A DNA stretch of 64,000 bases, from NCBI RefSeq assembly GCF_019511645.1, contig NZ_JAEUAX010000002.1:62001-126000 (forward strand), in the 5' to 3' direction. The notes under the pieces were generated by a model. The model saw only the letters and a program-made list of their open reading frames with translations, searched no databases and had not been told where the DNA came from. Positions 1 through 8,731 of this stretch are shown here, one piece after another. The stretch's first letter is position 1. Each line of letters opens with the position of its first letter. Position numbers and translations under genes: made by a program. This DNA is from Microbacterium ureisolvens. GTDB taxonomy: Bacteria > Actinomycetota > Actinomycetes > Actinomycetales > Microbacteriaceae.

Positions 1-2
1 AC

Positions 3-440
3 ACGAACGATGCGGTCGTAAGCCTCAGCGAGGAGCAGTGCTGGAACCTCCTCGCGCGCGGCGAGCTGGGTCACCTCGCCCTGGACGCGGACGGCGACCC
101 CGACATCTTCCCCGTGAACTATGTGATCGACGGACCGCGCGTGTACTTCCGCACCGCGCCGGGCTCCAAGCTGGCGGAGCTCACCCAGCATCCTCGGGTC
201 GCGTTCGAAGTGGACGAGTACGACGACACCTTCGCGTCGAGCGTGATCGTCAAGGGCGTGGCGGAGCGCCTCGAGGTGCAGCGCGAGATCGACGAAGCGG
301 ACGCGCTTCCGCTCACCCCGTGGATCCCCACCCTCAAGTACCGCTGGGTCCGCATCGTACCCACCCAGGTCACGGGCCGGTGGTTCGCGCGGGAGCCGGA
401 GCCTGCCCGGTACCGGGCGTCGGAGAAGGAGGGCGCGTAG
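3..440 (+). CDS. Pyridoxamine 5'-phosphate oxidase-like (PNPOx split-barrel) protein, 5' end missing
   Basis: The frame is open from the window edge to a TAG stop; 145 residues are visible and the start lies upstream. The chain carries an EEQCWNLLARGELGHLAL segment, then PVNYVIDGPRVYFRT, then a strand ending in VAFEVDEYDD. This is the usual order of the small flavin-binding split barrels annotated as pyridoxamine 5'-phosphate oxidase family. Members of this family bind FMN, heme or F420 and mostly have no assigned substrate. The near-complete length suggests only a few N-terminal residues are missing. The family call is fairly secure; the reaction is unknown. It is convergent with the next gene, and no clear terminator hairpin is visible between them. 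Confidence 0.75.
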   Translation, partial: TNDAVVSLSEEQCWNLLARGELGHLALDADGDPDIFPVNYVIDGPRVYFRTAPGSKLAELTQHPRVAFEVDEYDDTFASSVIVKGVAERLEVQREIDEADALPLTPWIPTLKYRWVRIVPTQVTGRWFAREPEPARYRASEKEGA

Positions 441-573
441 GCGGCGGCCGCGTCGAGTTCAGAACGCGGCAGGCTCGGTGGCAGGCGGGAGATGCGCACG
501 CACAACGGTTCCTGAACACTCGAGTCTCGCCGCCGACCCGGTCCGGATCCGACGCCGGGTTTGGCGGGGTCCG

Positions 574-1467
574 TCAGTGGGAGGGCTCGACCGGCGCTCC
601 CCGCTTCACGACTCTCATCAGCGCCATCACGATTCCTGCGATGATCAGGCCCAATACGAGGCCGAACACGGCGGACACCGCCGTGTCGACGAGCCACACC
701 ACCACCGGCCCCAGCGACTCGACCGCGTGGGTGACGGCGTGAAGCAGATCGTAAGGGCCATGCCAGATCGTCTCGGCCAGGTTTGCGATCACCAGATGGC
801 CACCGACCCAGAGCATTGCCACCGTGCCGACGACGCTGATGATGCGGAAGACCGTCGGCATCGACCGCACGATCCGCTCCCCGGCGACACGGACGCGGCG
901 CACCGAGCTCTCGGCCATGCCCATGCCGATGTCGTCGATCTTGACCAGAAGCGCAACGGCACCGTACACGAGCAGCGTCATGCCGAGAGCGATCACCGAC
1001 AGAGCCCCCAGAGTCAGCCAGATCCCGAAGTCCTTGTTCAGACTGGCCAGGGAGATCAGCATGATCTCCGCGCTCAGGATGAGGTCGGTGCGAACCGCCC
1101 CGAAAACAAGGCGCCGCTCATCCCTCGGCTCGTCCTGACCGGGGCCGTGGTGGACTCCGAACCACTCCATCACCTTCTCGGCGCCCTCGAAGCACAAATA
1201 GGAACCGCCGAGAATGAGCAGCCACGGCAGCAGCCAGGGAGCGAATGCGGTCAGCAGCAACGCCAGCGGGATGATGATGACGAACTTGTTCAGCAGGCTG
1301 CCGATCGCGATCTTCGCGATCACCGGCAGTTCGCGTGCCGGGGTCAGTCCCTGCACATACTGCGGGGTCACGGCCGCGTCATCGACGACCACGCCGGCCG
1401 TCTTGGCGCTGGCTTTCAGGGCGGCGGACAGTATGTCGTCAACGACCGCGAGTAACCCAACCGACAT
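574..1467 (-). CDS. DUF808 (YedI-like) integral membrane protein
   Basis: A 297-residue polytopic membrane protein. The N terminus (MSVGLLAVVDDILSAALKAS) and the following VVVDDAAVTPQYVQG are hallmarks of the DUF808/YedI family. Several hydrophobic segments follow, for example around residues 60-90 and several in the second half, and the protein ends in a basic tail. I chose the ATG at 1467 because it begins the conserved family N terminus and is preceded by an AGAGGGA-type ribosome site; an upstream in-frame ATG would add 18 poorly conserved residues. The family function is unknown; it is an inner-membrane protein found in many bacteria. It is transcribed alone. Confidence 0.85.
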   Translation of the reverse strand: MSVGLLAVVDDILSAALKASAKTAGVVVDDAAVTPQYVQGLTPARELPVIAKIAIGSLLNKFVIIIPLALLLTAFAPWLLPWLLILGGSYLCFEGAEKVMEWFGVHHGPGQDEPRDERRLVFGAVRTDLILSAEIMLISLASLNKDFGIWLTLGALSVIALGMTLLVYGAVALLVKIDDIGMGMAESSVRRVRVAGERIVRSMPTVFRIISVVGTVAMLWVGGHLVIANLAETIWHGPYDLLHAVTHAVESLGPVVVWLVDTAVSAVFGLVLGLIIAGIVMALMRVVKRGAPVEPSH

Positions 1468-1708
1468 CTGTTCGTCCCTCTGCTCTCGCACCTCAGCGCA
1501 CGGACCGTCGCTGATCCGCAATCCACGCTAGTCGGCTCTTGCGCCGATGCGCCCACCGTGAGCGGCTGGTTGGGCGTCGCTCATCAGCTTGCTCCTCGCA
1601 TGCTGATGGGCGCCCGAGCCGGTGCCCCCTACGTAGACCGCCACGGCGGCATCGGGACCGACGCAACGATCAGCGCGATCTGTCGTCGGACCGCAACCAT
1701 CTTCGCGA
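1468..1708. other. Intergenic stretch without a convincing gene
   Basis: This is the 241-base gap between the DUF808 start and the stop of the small gene at 1709. Short open frames occur on both strands but none has a ribosome site together with consistent codon use. It should contain the DUF808 promoter; no clear -10/-35 pair was recognised. Confidence 0.4.
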
Positions 1709-1918
1709 TCATTCGGTGGGGAGTGCGGCGATGCAGACGGGGACGCCCGGGGTGATGAGGAGTCGGTAGGGGGAACGTGTGCCGTGGCCGTCGAGGGCTT
1801 CGATCCAACCGGAGGTACCCAGCGCGAGGATGTCGTCGATCTGATGTTGGACGTCTTCGAGGGTGCGTCCGGAGATGCGGTACGACTCGCCGCCGTACAC
1901 GACTTCCACGGTGCCCAT
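1709..1918 (-). CDS. Small conserved-looking hypothetical protein (69 aa)
   Basis: The 69-residue product starts MGTVEVVYGGESYRISGRT and continues with LEDVQHQIDDILALGTSGWIE before a LLITPGVPV segment. A good GGAGG ribosome site lies just upstream of the ATG and codon use is strongly GC-ending, which supports a real gene. No membrane segment or signal peptide is visible. The pattern of strand, helix and strand suggests a small alpha/beta fold. I do not recognise the family and assign no function. An open frame immediately upstream (stop at 1922) could be co-transcribed with it. Confidence 0.6.
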   Translation of the reverse strand: MGTVEVVYGGESYRISGRTLEDVQHQIDDILALGTSGWIEALDGHGTRSPYRLLITPGVPVCIAALPTE

Positions 1919-2214
1919 GATTCACGCCTCCGTTCTCACCGGCAGGGTAACTCCGTGCTCGTTTCGGGGGGAGGGGTAGTGCACGAAGAGGATGGGGTGT
2001 TGCGTGATGTGGATCAGTCGTAGCGTGTGCGGTGTGGCAACGACCGGCTGGTCCCGCATGCCCGCGCTGAACCCGGCATGGGTCGATGCCTTGATGTTCA
2101 CCGCCGACTCGCCAGAGGGCCGCCACGTCGTCGCCGAGCCGGAACCGCCGGCCCACACCGCCGACACCGGCGATCTGCCCGAGTTGGACGTGTGACCCGG
2201 CGGAGGAGCTCACG
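1919..2214. other. Ambiguous 296-base stretch with two competing short frames
   Basis: On the minus strand an open frame ends at 1922, four bases before the next gene's ATG. Its last 45 residues (from an ATG near 2058) show good codon use. On the plus strand a frame ending at 2195 also shows GC-ending codons from about 2037 and stops shortly before the AraC-type gene. Both cannot be ordinary genes over the same bases. Neither has a clear ribosome site, so I record the region as either one small gene or a gene remnant. The AraC-type promoter should also lie here. Confidence 0.3.
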
Positions 2215-3168
2215 ATGCCGACCACTCACAGCAGTGGCGACCAGGCGGACGCGGCGGTCGCCGCCCTCGAGACCTACTTCCCCGGGGTGCAGGTCGGATC
2301 CGATCAGGGCACGCCGCTGCAGTTCTCGATGACCGCGTCGTCCCTGCCGCAGGGCGTCAGCGTCCTCGATTTCACGATCGGCGGACGGCCGCTGACCACC
2401 CGGGTCAACGACACCGGCGGGTTCATGTTCGCTCGAGCGGTGCAGTTCGACGGCGATATGACGCTGGGGCGCGCAGACGTGGACGCCGCCCAGCCGTACA
2501 TCATCCATCCCGGGTTGCACAGCCGGTACGACGTCGCCCACGCCCAGGTGCTCGCCATAGATTCCGACGCCTTCCTCAGCCGACTGGGGGAACGCGTCAC
2601 ACGGGGCTCCGGCAGCTTCCAATTCACCGGGATCGGCCCGCGCACCCCCGAGTACGGGAAGTATTGGGACGCGGTCGTCGTCACCGTCGCGCACGCGATC
2701 CGCACCGGAGCGGTCGACGATCCACTGGTCGCGTCGAGTCTCCTCGACCTCGTCGTCACCTCCAGCCTGGCGTGCTTCACCCACACCTGGGACGATGCGT
2801 CCGCCGAGACGCTCCCGACGCTTCCTGCCGCGGTGAGGCGCGCCCGCGCGTTCATCGACGACAACGCGCACACCCCGATCGCGATGACCGACATCGCCCA
2901 GGCGGCTCGGATGAGCGTCCGCGGCATCCAATACGCGTTCGCCCGTGAACTCCAGATGACACCCGCGGAATACCTGCGCCGCGTCCGGCTGACCCAGGCG
3001 CGGACCGCACTGTTGACGGGGAACCCGTCGGCCGGCGACACGGTCGCCGCGATCGCCCGCTCCTGCGGGTTCGCCCACCCCGCCCGGTTCGCTGCGACCT
3101 ACCGCAGCCAGTACGGGGAGAACCCTTCCGACACCCTCAGACGGACCGGGAACGGGCACCCGCTCTGA
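2215..3168 (+). CDS. AraC/XylS-family transcriptional regulator
   Basis: A 317-residue regulator. The first two thirds resemble the AraC-binding-like sensor half, including a GGFMFARAVQFDGDM strand segment and a PGLHSRYDV segment. The last 100 residues form the double helix-turn-helix domain: RARAFIDDNAHTPIAM starts it, SVRGIQYAFAREL is the first recognition helix region, PAEYLRRVRLTQAR links them, and VAAIARSCGFAHPARFAATY is the second half. The GGAGGAG ribosome site ahead of ATG supports the start. It is flanked by short unassigned frames and a tRNA, so its targets cannot be inferred from context. Confidence 0.85.
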   Translation: MPTTHSSGDQADAAVAALETYFPGVQVGSDQGTPLQFSMTASSLPQGVSVLDFTIGGRPLTTRVNDTGGFMFARAVQFDGDMTLGRADVDAAQPYIIHPGLHSRYDVAHAQVLAIDSDAFLSRLGERVTRGSGSFQFTGIGPRTPEYGKYWDAVVVTVAHAIRTGAVDDPLVASSLLDLVVTSSLACFTHTWDDASAETLPTLPAAVRRARAFIDDNAHTPIAMTDIAQAARMSVRGIQYAFARELQMTPAEYLRRVRLTQARTALLTGNPSAGDTVAAIARSCGFAHPARFAATYRSQYGENPSDTLRRTGNGHPL

Positions 3169-3277
3169 CCACGCCGTACATCGATACGGCGCACCGCGCG
3201 ACCGGCCGCCGCTCGAGAGGACCTCGGCGAGGCCGATACCAGCCCTCTAAACTAGCTCGATGACCGGGGATTTTCTG

Positions 3278-3366
3278 CGGAGACGGAGGGATTTGAACCC
3301 TCGGTCCCCGTAAGGGGACTCCACCTTAGCAGGGTGGTGCACTAGGCCTGACTATGCGACGTCTCC
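3278..3366 (-). tRNA. tRNA-Ser (anticodon GCT)
   Basis: Reading the minus strand, the 7-base acceptor stem GGAGACG pairs with CGTCTCC. The anticodon loop CTGCTAA gives anticodon GCT for AGC/AGT serine codons. A long variable arm (about GTCCCCTTACGGGGAC) and the GGTTCAAATCC T-loop are present, as expected for class II tRNA-Ser. CCA is not encoded. Confidence 0.95.
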
Positions 3367-3459
3367 AGGCATCCAGCCGCGAGAGCGCAGATGCACCCAG
3401 CAATCATAACCGACACCGGCACCCCTTCTTGCACGGCCAACCCCTGACGCTCGAGCGGC

Positions 3460-4749
3460 TCAGCCGGCGGAGGCCACCTGGTTGCCGCCACGCGCCTTGG
3501 CGAGGTACATCGCCTGGTCGGCACGACGGATGAGCTGATCGACGCTGCCGGCGTCCGATGGCCCGTTCGGATGGGCGATTCCCATGCTCGCCCCGATCGG
3601 GAGCGATTCAGGCAGGAACTCGTAGGCCGCCTCCACGGCCCGGCGAAGGCGTTCGGCGATCTCGACGGCGGCGCCTGCTTCGGCGGTGCAGACGACGACG
3701 AACTCGTCTCCTCCATACCGGGCGACGACATCGCCTTCCCGAAGGTTGGCCTGCAGACGCCGCCCCACCTCGCGCAGCACCTCGTCGCCGACCTCGTGCC
3801 CGAGGCGGTCGTTGACGGCCTTGAAGCCGTCCAGGTCGATGAAGATCACCGAGGCGTGCGACAGATCGGTCAGGGCGCCGAGCTCCTCGAGACTGCGCCG
3901 GTTCGGGAGGTCCGTCGTCTCGTCGTGCATGGCGGCATGCTCCAGGCGGCGCTGCAGCCGCACCGCCGCGAGCTTCTGGGCGGCCTGACCCGCGAGGGCC
4001 TCCGCCAGCGGCGTCGCCTCGTCGTCGAAGATTCGAGGATGCCGGAAGAAGCAGGCGAACACCCCGGCGGCCGTGCCGTCCAGATGCAAGGGCGCTGCGA
4101 TGAACGCATCCACTCCGGCGTGCCGCATGGCGGAGGCGACGAGCGGGGAGAGCCGCTCCGCGTCGGCCTCGCCGCTGACCTTCACAACTTGGCGGAGTTG
4201 CACCGGCGCCGCCGACACGAGCGACTCGGGCGTGAGGTCCTGGAAGGGGTTGGTGCCCGCGGTGCGGCGCAGCACGCCGTCCTCACCGAAGAGCGCCACC
4301 GCCGACTCCTCCGCCTGATAGGCCTGGGCGGCGGTGATGGCGAGGACCTGGCTCAGCCCCTCCTCGGTCGTCGCCGTGGCGAACGCGATGGAGGCGTCCA
4401 TGATGAGCTGCAGCCGGGTCTGCGTACGATCCGCGAGCCCGTGAAGTCGCCGCAGCCGCTTGCCTGACGCGTAGCGGTCCGATGCCTCGATGCCGGTGAC
4501 CACGGATCCGTGGTCCTGCGGCTCGCGCACGACGATCAGCACGCGCTCGGGATCCGCCACGCTCGCCATGAGAACGGTGTTCGTGTCGTCGAGGAAGTCG
4601 GGCACGACGACCAGCAGCTCATCCAGGACGCGGCCGACCGGATCCACGCCGATCCACCGGCGGAACCACCCGTTCGCCTCGATGACGCGATCGTCGGCAT
4701 CCAGCTGGAAGACGGCGGCCGGAAGGGCGTCGACATCAGGCACGATCAT
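3460..4749 (-). CDS. PAS/GAF-like diguanylate cyclase (GGDEF)
   Basis: A 429-residue signalling protein. Residues 1-80 look like a PAS domain (AVFQLDADDRVIEANGWF). Residues about 115-265 look like a GAF domain (LQLIMDASIAFATATTEE to AGVFACFF). The C-terminal part is a GGDEF domain with an intact YGGDEF signature at residues 345-350. An REGD sequence five residues before GGDEF matches the RxxD inhibitory site. These features predict an active, product-inhibited c-di-GMP synthase; there is no EAL domain. No membrane segment is visible, so the sensor is probably cytoplasmic. The ATG follows a strong GGAGGAG site. It is monocistronic and its signal is unknown. Confidence 0.9.
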   Translation of the reverse strand: MIVPDVDALPAAVFQLDADDRVIEANGWFRRWIGVDPVGRVLDELLVVVPDFLDDTNTVLMASVADPERVLIVVREPQDHGSVVTGIEASDRYASGKRLRRLHGLADRTQTRLQLIMDASIAFATATTEEGLSQVLAITAAQAYQAEESAVALFGEDGVLRRTAGTNPFQDLTPESLVSAAPVQLRQVVKVSGEADAERLSPLVASAMRHAGVDAFIAAPLHLDGTAAGVFACFFRHPRIFDDEATPLAEALAGQAAQKLAAVRLQRRLEHAAMHDETTDLPNRRSLEELGALTDLSHASVIFIDLDGFKAVNDRLGHEVGDEVLREVGRRLQANLREGDVVARYGGDEFVVVCTAEAGAAVEIAERLRRAVEAAYEFLPESLPIGASMGIAHPNGPSDAGSVDQLIRRADQAMYLAKARGGNQVASAG

Positions 4750-4916
4750 CGGCTCCTCCCCCGCGTCGGGCGCGCAGGGCGCGTGACGAATCTAGCCGAC
4801 TCCGATCCGCAAGCGACGGCAACTGTACAGATTGCGAATATCAGTGCCACTCCCGGGCGCGCCGCCGCGCAAGACAGCCGGCACGGTCGGCGATCGGTGC
4901 GATCGGCACCGCCGCG

Positions 4917-6248
4917 CTACCTGCCCTCGGGCACGGTGCAGGTGGTCTGAGCGGCAGTCTGCCCGGCGATGTCCGACGGCAGCTCGACGCGCGTCTCAGC
5001 CGCCGGTGTCTCGGTGACGGGTGCTTCAGCTGCGGGCGTCTCAGCGGCGGGGGTCTCGCCGGCGGCTTCGGTCGCCGCGGGCGTCGACGCCGGCTCGGGC
5101 TTGACGGCCTCGCCGGTCACCTCGACGCCGTAGCCCTGGCTGGCGTCGCCGGTGAGCGTCAGAGGCTGGTTGGCCTTGAGCGCGTCGAAGAGCACCTTCG
5201 CAGCATCCTTCACCGGTATCACCCGGCTGGCACCGTCGCCCGAGGCATAGCGCGTCGGGTACTGCACGAAGACGATGTCCTCGTACGGCACATCCTTGAC
5301 GGCCATCGCGATCTGCACCATGAGCGTCGGGTTCGTGAGCCCCGAGCTCAGCACGAGCTGCTCCTGCTGAACCTGGTTGATGGCGGTGGTCGCGAGGTTC
5401 AGCAGCGTCGCGGGATTCGCGAGCACCGAGTCGGACTGGAGCTTGCGCACCATCGACGACATGAACTGCTGCTGGTTCGAGATGCGGCCGAGGTCGGATC
5501 CGTCGCCGATGCCGTGACGGATGCGCAGGAACTGCAGAGCCTCCGCGCCCTGGAGCGTGTGCGTGCCGGCCGTGAGATGGAGGCCCGTGTGCGAGTCGTC
5601 GATGTCGCCCGCGACGCAGACGTCCACCCCGCCGATCGCGTCGGACATGTTGATGACTCCGGTCCAGCGGATCGCCGCGGCGAAATCGATCTCGTCCTCG
5701 ATGAGGGACTCGATCGTGAGCACCGTGCAGGCGAGCCCGCCGTACTGGTACGAGGCGTTGACCATCTGCGACGACATGGCGGAGTAGCTCCCGCTGCCGT
5801 CTTCCTTCGGGCACGACGGGATGGGCACGAGCATGTCTCGCGGGAACGACACGACCGTCACCCGGCGCGGCTCGTCCGAGATGTGCACGAGCATCGTGAC
5901 GTCGTTGCGCTCACCCTCCGTCGCCTTGGCCTGGCACGCGCCCGAGAGCGCGGCGTTCGCACCCTCGCACGAGTCGGTGCCGACCATGAGGATGTTCACG
6001 CCGCCCTCGATCGCGCCGAGCGACGGCGGCAGGGGCTTGTCCTCGTCGAGCACGACGGCGTTCGCCGTGATCGCCTGCGTCGCATCCCACACGTTGTAGG
6101 CCGCGATGCCGGCCGCGCTCACACCGAAGACACCGAGCACGACTCCGAGCATGGCGACGACGGTCATGAACGGATGCCGCGACTTCAGCGCCCCGTGGCG
6201 CGCAAGGGGCGTCTGGCCCTCTCTCGAGGGCCGCTTCGGCGACGCCAT
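4917..6248 (-). CDS. LytR-CpsA-Psr (LCP) family protein, second of a tandem pair
   Basis: A 443-residue envelope protein. A short basic N terminus is followed by one membrane segment (about residues 29-55), then the extracellular LCP domain beginning near GAIEGGVNILMVGTD. Diagnostic segments are VVSFPRDMLVPIPSC, GGVDVCV, and FLRIRHG followed by SDLGRISNQQQF. LCP proteins transfer undecaprenyl-linked glycopolymers onto peptidoglycan. The C-terminal 60 residues are a Pro/Ala/Thr/Glu-rich tail ending in a Cys-containing segment. I chose ATG 6248 because it overlaps the upstream paralogue's TGA by one base (TGATG), implying translational coupling. Which polymer it attaches cannot be told. Confidence 0.9.
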   Translation of the reverse strand: MASPKRPSREGQTPLARHGALKSRHPFMTVVAMLGVVLGVFGVSAAGIAAYNVWDATQAITANAVVLDEDKPLPPSLGAIEGGVNILMVGTDSCEGANAALSGACQAKATEGERNDVTMLVHISDEPRRVTVVSFPRDMLVPIPSCPKEDGSGSYSAMSSQMVNASYQYGGLACTVLTIESLIEDEIDFAAAIRWTGVINMSDAIGGVDVCVAGDIDDSHTGLHLTAGTHTLQGAEALQFLRIRHGIGDGSDLGRISNQQQFMSSMVRKLQSDSVLANPATLLNLATTAINQVQQEQLVLSSGLTNPTLMVQIAMAVKDVPYEDIVFVQYPTRYASGDGASRVIPVKDAAKVLFDALKANQPLTLTGDASQGYGVEVTGEAVKPEPASTPAATEAAGETPAAETPAAEAPVTETPAAETRVELPSDIAGQTAAQTTCTVPEGR

Positions 6249-7534
6249 CAGCCGTTGGACCTGACGTTGCCGGCGGAGCAGGTCTGCTGGGCGGCGTTCT
6301 GCCCGGGGATGTTGTCGGGGAGGGCGACCGCGGTCTCGCTGGGCGCAGGCGTCGCCGAGGGATCGGCGGTCGCCGTCGGTGCGGGGTCGGCGGGCGCCTC
6401 GGTGGGCTGCGGGTCGGCCACGATCACTCCTCCGGTGAGCTCCTGGTCGTGGGTGACCTCGATCGGCTCGTTCGCCGCGAGCGCCGCCCACAGCTCCGTC
6501 GCCGAATCGTAGTCGGGCACGACGCGATTGACGTCAGCAGGGTCGGTCAGCACCGGGTACTGCACGAACACGATGTCTTCGAACGGCACGTCCTTGACCG
6601 CGAGCGCGATCTGCACGAGCGTCATCGGGTTGGTCAGCGACTCGCTCGGCGTGATGTTGTCGACCGCCGTCGCCGCGAGCTTGTACAGCGTGGCAGGGTT
6701 CGACAGCACCTCGTCGCTCACGAGCTTTCGCGCGAGGCTCGACATGTACTGCTGCTGGTTGCTGATGCGGGCCAGGTCGCTGCCGTTCTGCAGGCCGTGG
6801 CGGGTGCGCAGGAACTGCAGCGCCTCGACGCCCTGGATCGTTCGGGGCCCGGCCGGCCAGTTGATGGCGGTGTACTTGTCTTTGATGCCGCCGTTGCCGA
6901 TGCAGACATCCACACCGCCGATCGCGTCGGTGATGTTGATGACGTTGCCGAAGCTGACCTTCGCGGCGAACGGGATGTTCTGCCCGCTGAGCTCCTTGAT
7001 CGTCTTCGCGACGCAGGAGAGTCCGCCGAAGCTCCACGCCTCGTTGATCTGCGTCTTGCTCGTGGCCGACGTGGTCGAGCCGTCTTCGCGCGTGCACGAC
7101 GGGATCGGCACCATGAGATCGCGGGGGAACGACACCACCGTCACCCGGCGCGGGTTGTCGGAGATGTGCACGAGCATGTTGACGTCGTTGAGCTGCCCGT
7201 CGGCGTCGGCGCCGGTGCAGCGGTCACCGAAGATGTGGGCGAACTCCGGTTCGCACTCATCGGTGCCGACCAGGAGCACGTCGACGCCGCCCTCGATCGC
7301 GCCGATGTCGGGCGGGACCGCTCCCTGGCCCTCGAGCTCGACGGCGTCCTCGGTGAAGCTCGTCGTCAAGTCCGTGGCGGCATACGCGGCGACGCCGGCA
7401 CCCGACACCAGCACGACGGCGGCGATGATGCCGACGAGCTTCAGGACGAATCCGAACGGGCTCGGCGACGGCAGCTCACCGTGGCGGGCCACCGTGCGGC
7501 GGCCGCGCCTCGTGGGCTTGTGCGTCGAGCTCAC
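6248..7534 (-). CDS. LytR-CpsA-Psr (LCP) family protein, first of a tandem pair
   Basis: A 428-residue paralogue of the next gene in the operon, with the same plan. It has a basic N terminus, one membrane segment near residues 28-53, an LCP domain with GAIEGGVDVLLVGTDEC, VVSFPRDLMVPIPSC, GGVDVCIG and SDLARISNQQQYMSS, and a Pro/Ala/Thr-rich C-terminal tail. It is predicted to be a type II membrane protein acting outside the cytoplasmic membrane in cell-wall glycopolymer attachment. The pair presumably arose by duplication; the tails and the cysteine-containing insert after VGTDEC differ most. The promoter should lie between 7535 and the tRNA at 7588. Confidence 0.9.
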   Translation of the reverse strand: MSSTHKPTRRGRRTVARHGELPSPSPFGFVLKLVGIIAAVVLVSGAGVAAYAATDLTTSFTEDAVELEGQGAVPPDIGAIEGGVDVLLVGTDECEPEFAHIFGDRCTGADADGQLNDVNMLVHISDNPRRVTVVSFPRDLMVPIPSCTREDGSTTSATSKTQINEAWSFGGLSCVAKTIKELSGQNIPFAAKVSFGNVINITDAIGGVDVCIGNGGIKDKYTAINWPAGPRTIQGVEALQFLRTRHGLQNGSDLARISNQQQYMSSLARKLVSDEVLSNPATLYKLAATAVDNITPSESLTNPMTLVQIALAVKDVPFEDIVFVQYPVLTDPADVNRVVPDYDSATELWAALAANEPIEVTHDQELTGGVIVADPQPTEAPADPAPTATADPSATPAPSETAVALPDNIPGQNAAQQTCSAGNVRSNG

Positions 7535-7587
7535 TCGGTTCCTTTCGGGGACAGCTTCTCACCGTTCGCCCACCGGCACATCTTCTG

Positions 7588-7672
7588 CGGAGGGTGTGGG
7601 ATTCGAACCCACGGGACATTGCTGCCCACTGGTTTTCAAGACCAGGTCCATCGGCCGCTCGGACAACCCTCC
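7588..7672 (-). tRNA. tRNA-Ser (anticodon TGA)
   Basis: On the minus strand the acceptor stem GGAGGGT pairs with ACCCTCC. The anticodon loop CTTGAAA gives anticodon TGA for TCA-type serine codons. A class II variable arm and the GGTTCGAATCC T-loop are present. CCA is not encoded. Confidence 0.95.
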
Positions 7673-7822
7673 CGACCGATGCCGCCCCGAGGGGAGGCAT
7701 CCGTCGAACAGGCGTCGAGTCTAGCCGACAGCACTGTCGCCTCATTCTTCCAACGACGCCTGGCAATCATCTGAGGGACGCGCGCTTTCCCTCGTGTGCC
7801 GGGCCGGCGGCTGCCGAAGCGG

Positions 7823-8731
7823 TCAGAGGCGGCGCAGCACCGCGGCCACGCCGCCCTCGTGCACCGAGTCGGTGACCTCACCGGCGGCGTCGCGTACTTC
7901 CTGCGGTCCCTGCGCCATCGCGACCGCGCGGCCGCCGTTGTCGAGGGCCCAGCGGAACATGCCGACGTCGTTGCGGCCGTCGCCCATCACGAGCACGTGC
8001 GCGGGATCGATGCCCAGCTCGGTGCGCACGAGTTCGAGGCCGGTGCTCTTGTCGACGCCCTTCGGGGCGATGTCGAGCCACGCCGTCCAGCCCACCGCGT
8101 ACGAGACGTGGTTGAGGCCGATGCGCTTCACGAGGTCGACGAAGTCCTGCTCGACCTTGTCGGGCGAGACGACGACCACGCGGCACACGGGCTGGGCGCC
8201 GAGCTCCTCGAACGGCACCCGCCGCGCGTGGGTGAGGTTCCAGTCCTCGAGGTACTCGGTGTACAGGCGCTGCCCGTCGGCGAGCTCGACGAGGTACCGC
8301 GCGTCGGGAAGGTGCACCCGCAGCTGCTCGAGCACCTCACGCGGATCGAAGGTCTCGACATGCCAGCGGTCGTATCGCAGCTCGTCGGCCTCGACGCGCT
8401 TGAGCACGACGGCGCCGTTCGAGCACACGACGAACTCGGGCGCGATGCCGAGCACGCGCACAATGCCGCGGGTGCCCTCCCAGCTGCGTCCGGTGGCGAC
8501 CATCACCTCGTGGCCGGCGCGGTGGGCGTGCTCCACGGCGTCGACGACGCCGGGGCTCAGCGATTCGTCCTCGAGGAGCACGGTGCCGTCGATGTCGAGG
8601 GCGATGAGCAGCTGCTCGGTCGCGACGGCGGGGTTCTCGGTGTCGCGCGCCACCTGCTCGACGAGCTTCGCGGCCTTCTTCGGCGCGACGACCTTGATCG
8701 ATCCGGTCTTCGGCAGGTGCGCTTCGCTCAC
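7823..8731 (-). CDS. HAD-superfamily (Cof-like, type IIB) hydrolase
   Basis: A 302-residue cytoplasmic phosphatase-like protein. Motif I is LDIDGT; motif II falls near [11 protein letters not shown]; the lysine motif is in [10 protein letters not shown]; and motif IV is GDGRNDVGM. The C2B-type cap between motifs II and III places it with Cof-like sugar or nucleotide phosphatases. The GTG at 8731 shares GTGA with the serS stop, so the two are translationally coupled; this fixes the start, although the first 40 residues precede the HAD core. The serS-HAD pairing recurs in actinobacteria, but its reason is not known to me. Confidence 0.88.
   Translation of the reverse strand: MSEAHLPKTGSIKVVAPKKAAKLVEQVARDTENPAVATEQLLIALDIDGTVLLEDESLSPGVVDAVEHAHRAGHEVMVATGRSWEGTRGIVRVLGIAPEFVVCSNGAVVLKRVEADELRYDRWHVETFDPREVLEQLRVHLPDARYLVELADGQRLYTEYLEDWNLTHARRVPFEELGAQPVCRVVVVSPDKVEQDFVDLVKRIGLNHVSYAVGWTAWLDIAPKGVDKSTGLELVRTELGIDPAHVLVMGDGRNDVGMFRWALDNGGRAVAMAQGPQEVRDAAGEVTDSVHEGGVAAVLRRL

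Noticed and set aside
1468..1521. Longer start for the DUF808 protein
   Set aside because: The extra 18 residues are poorly conserved-looking, and ATG 1467 begins the family N terminus with a ribosome site.
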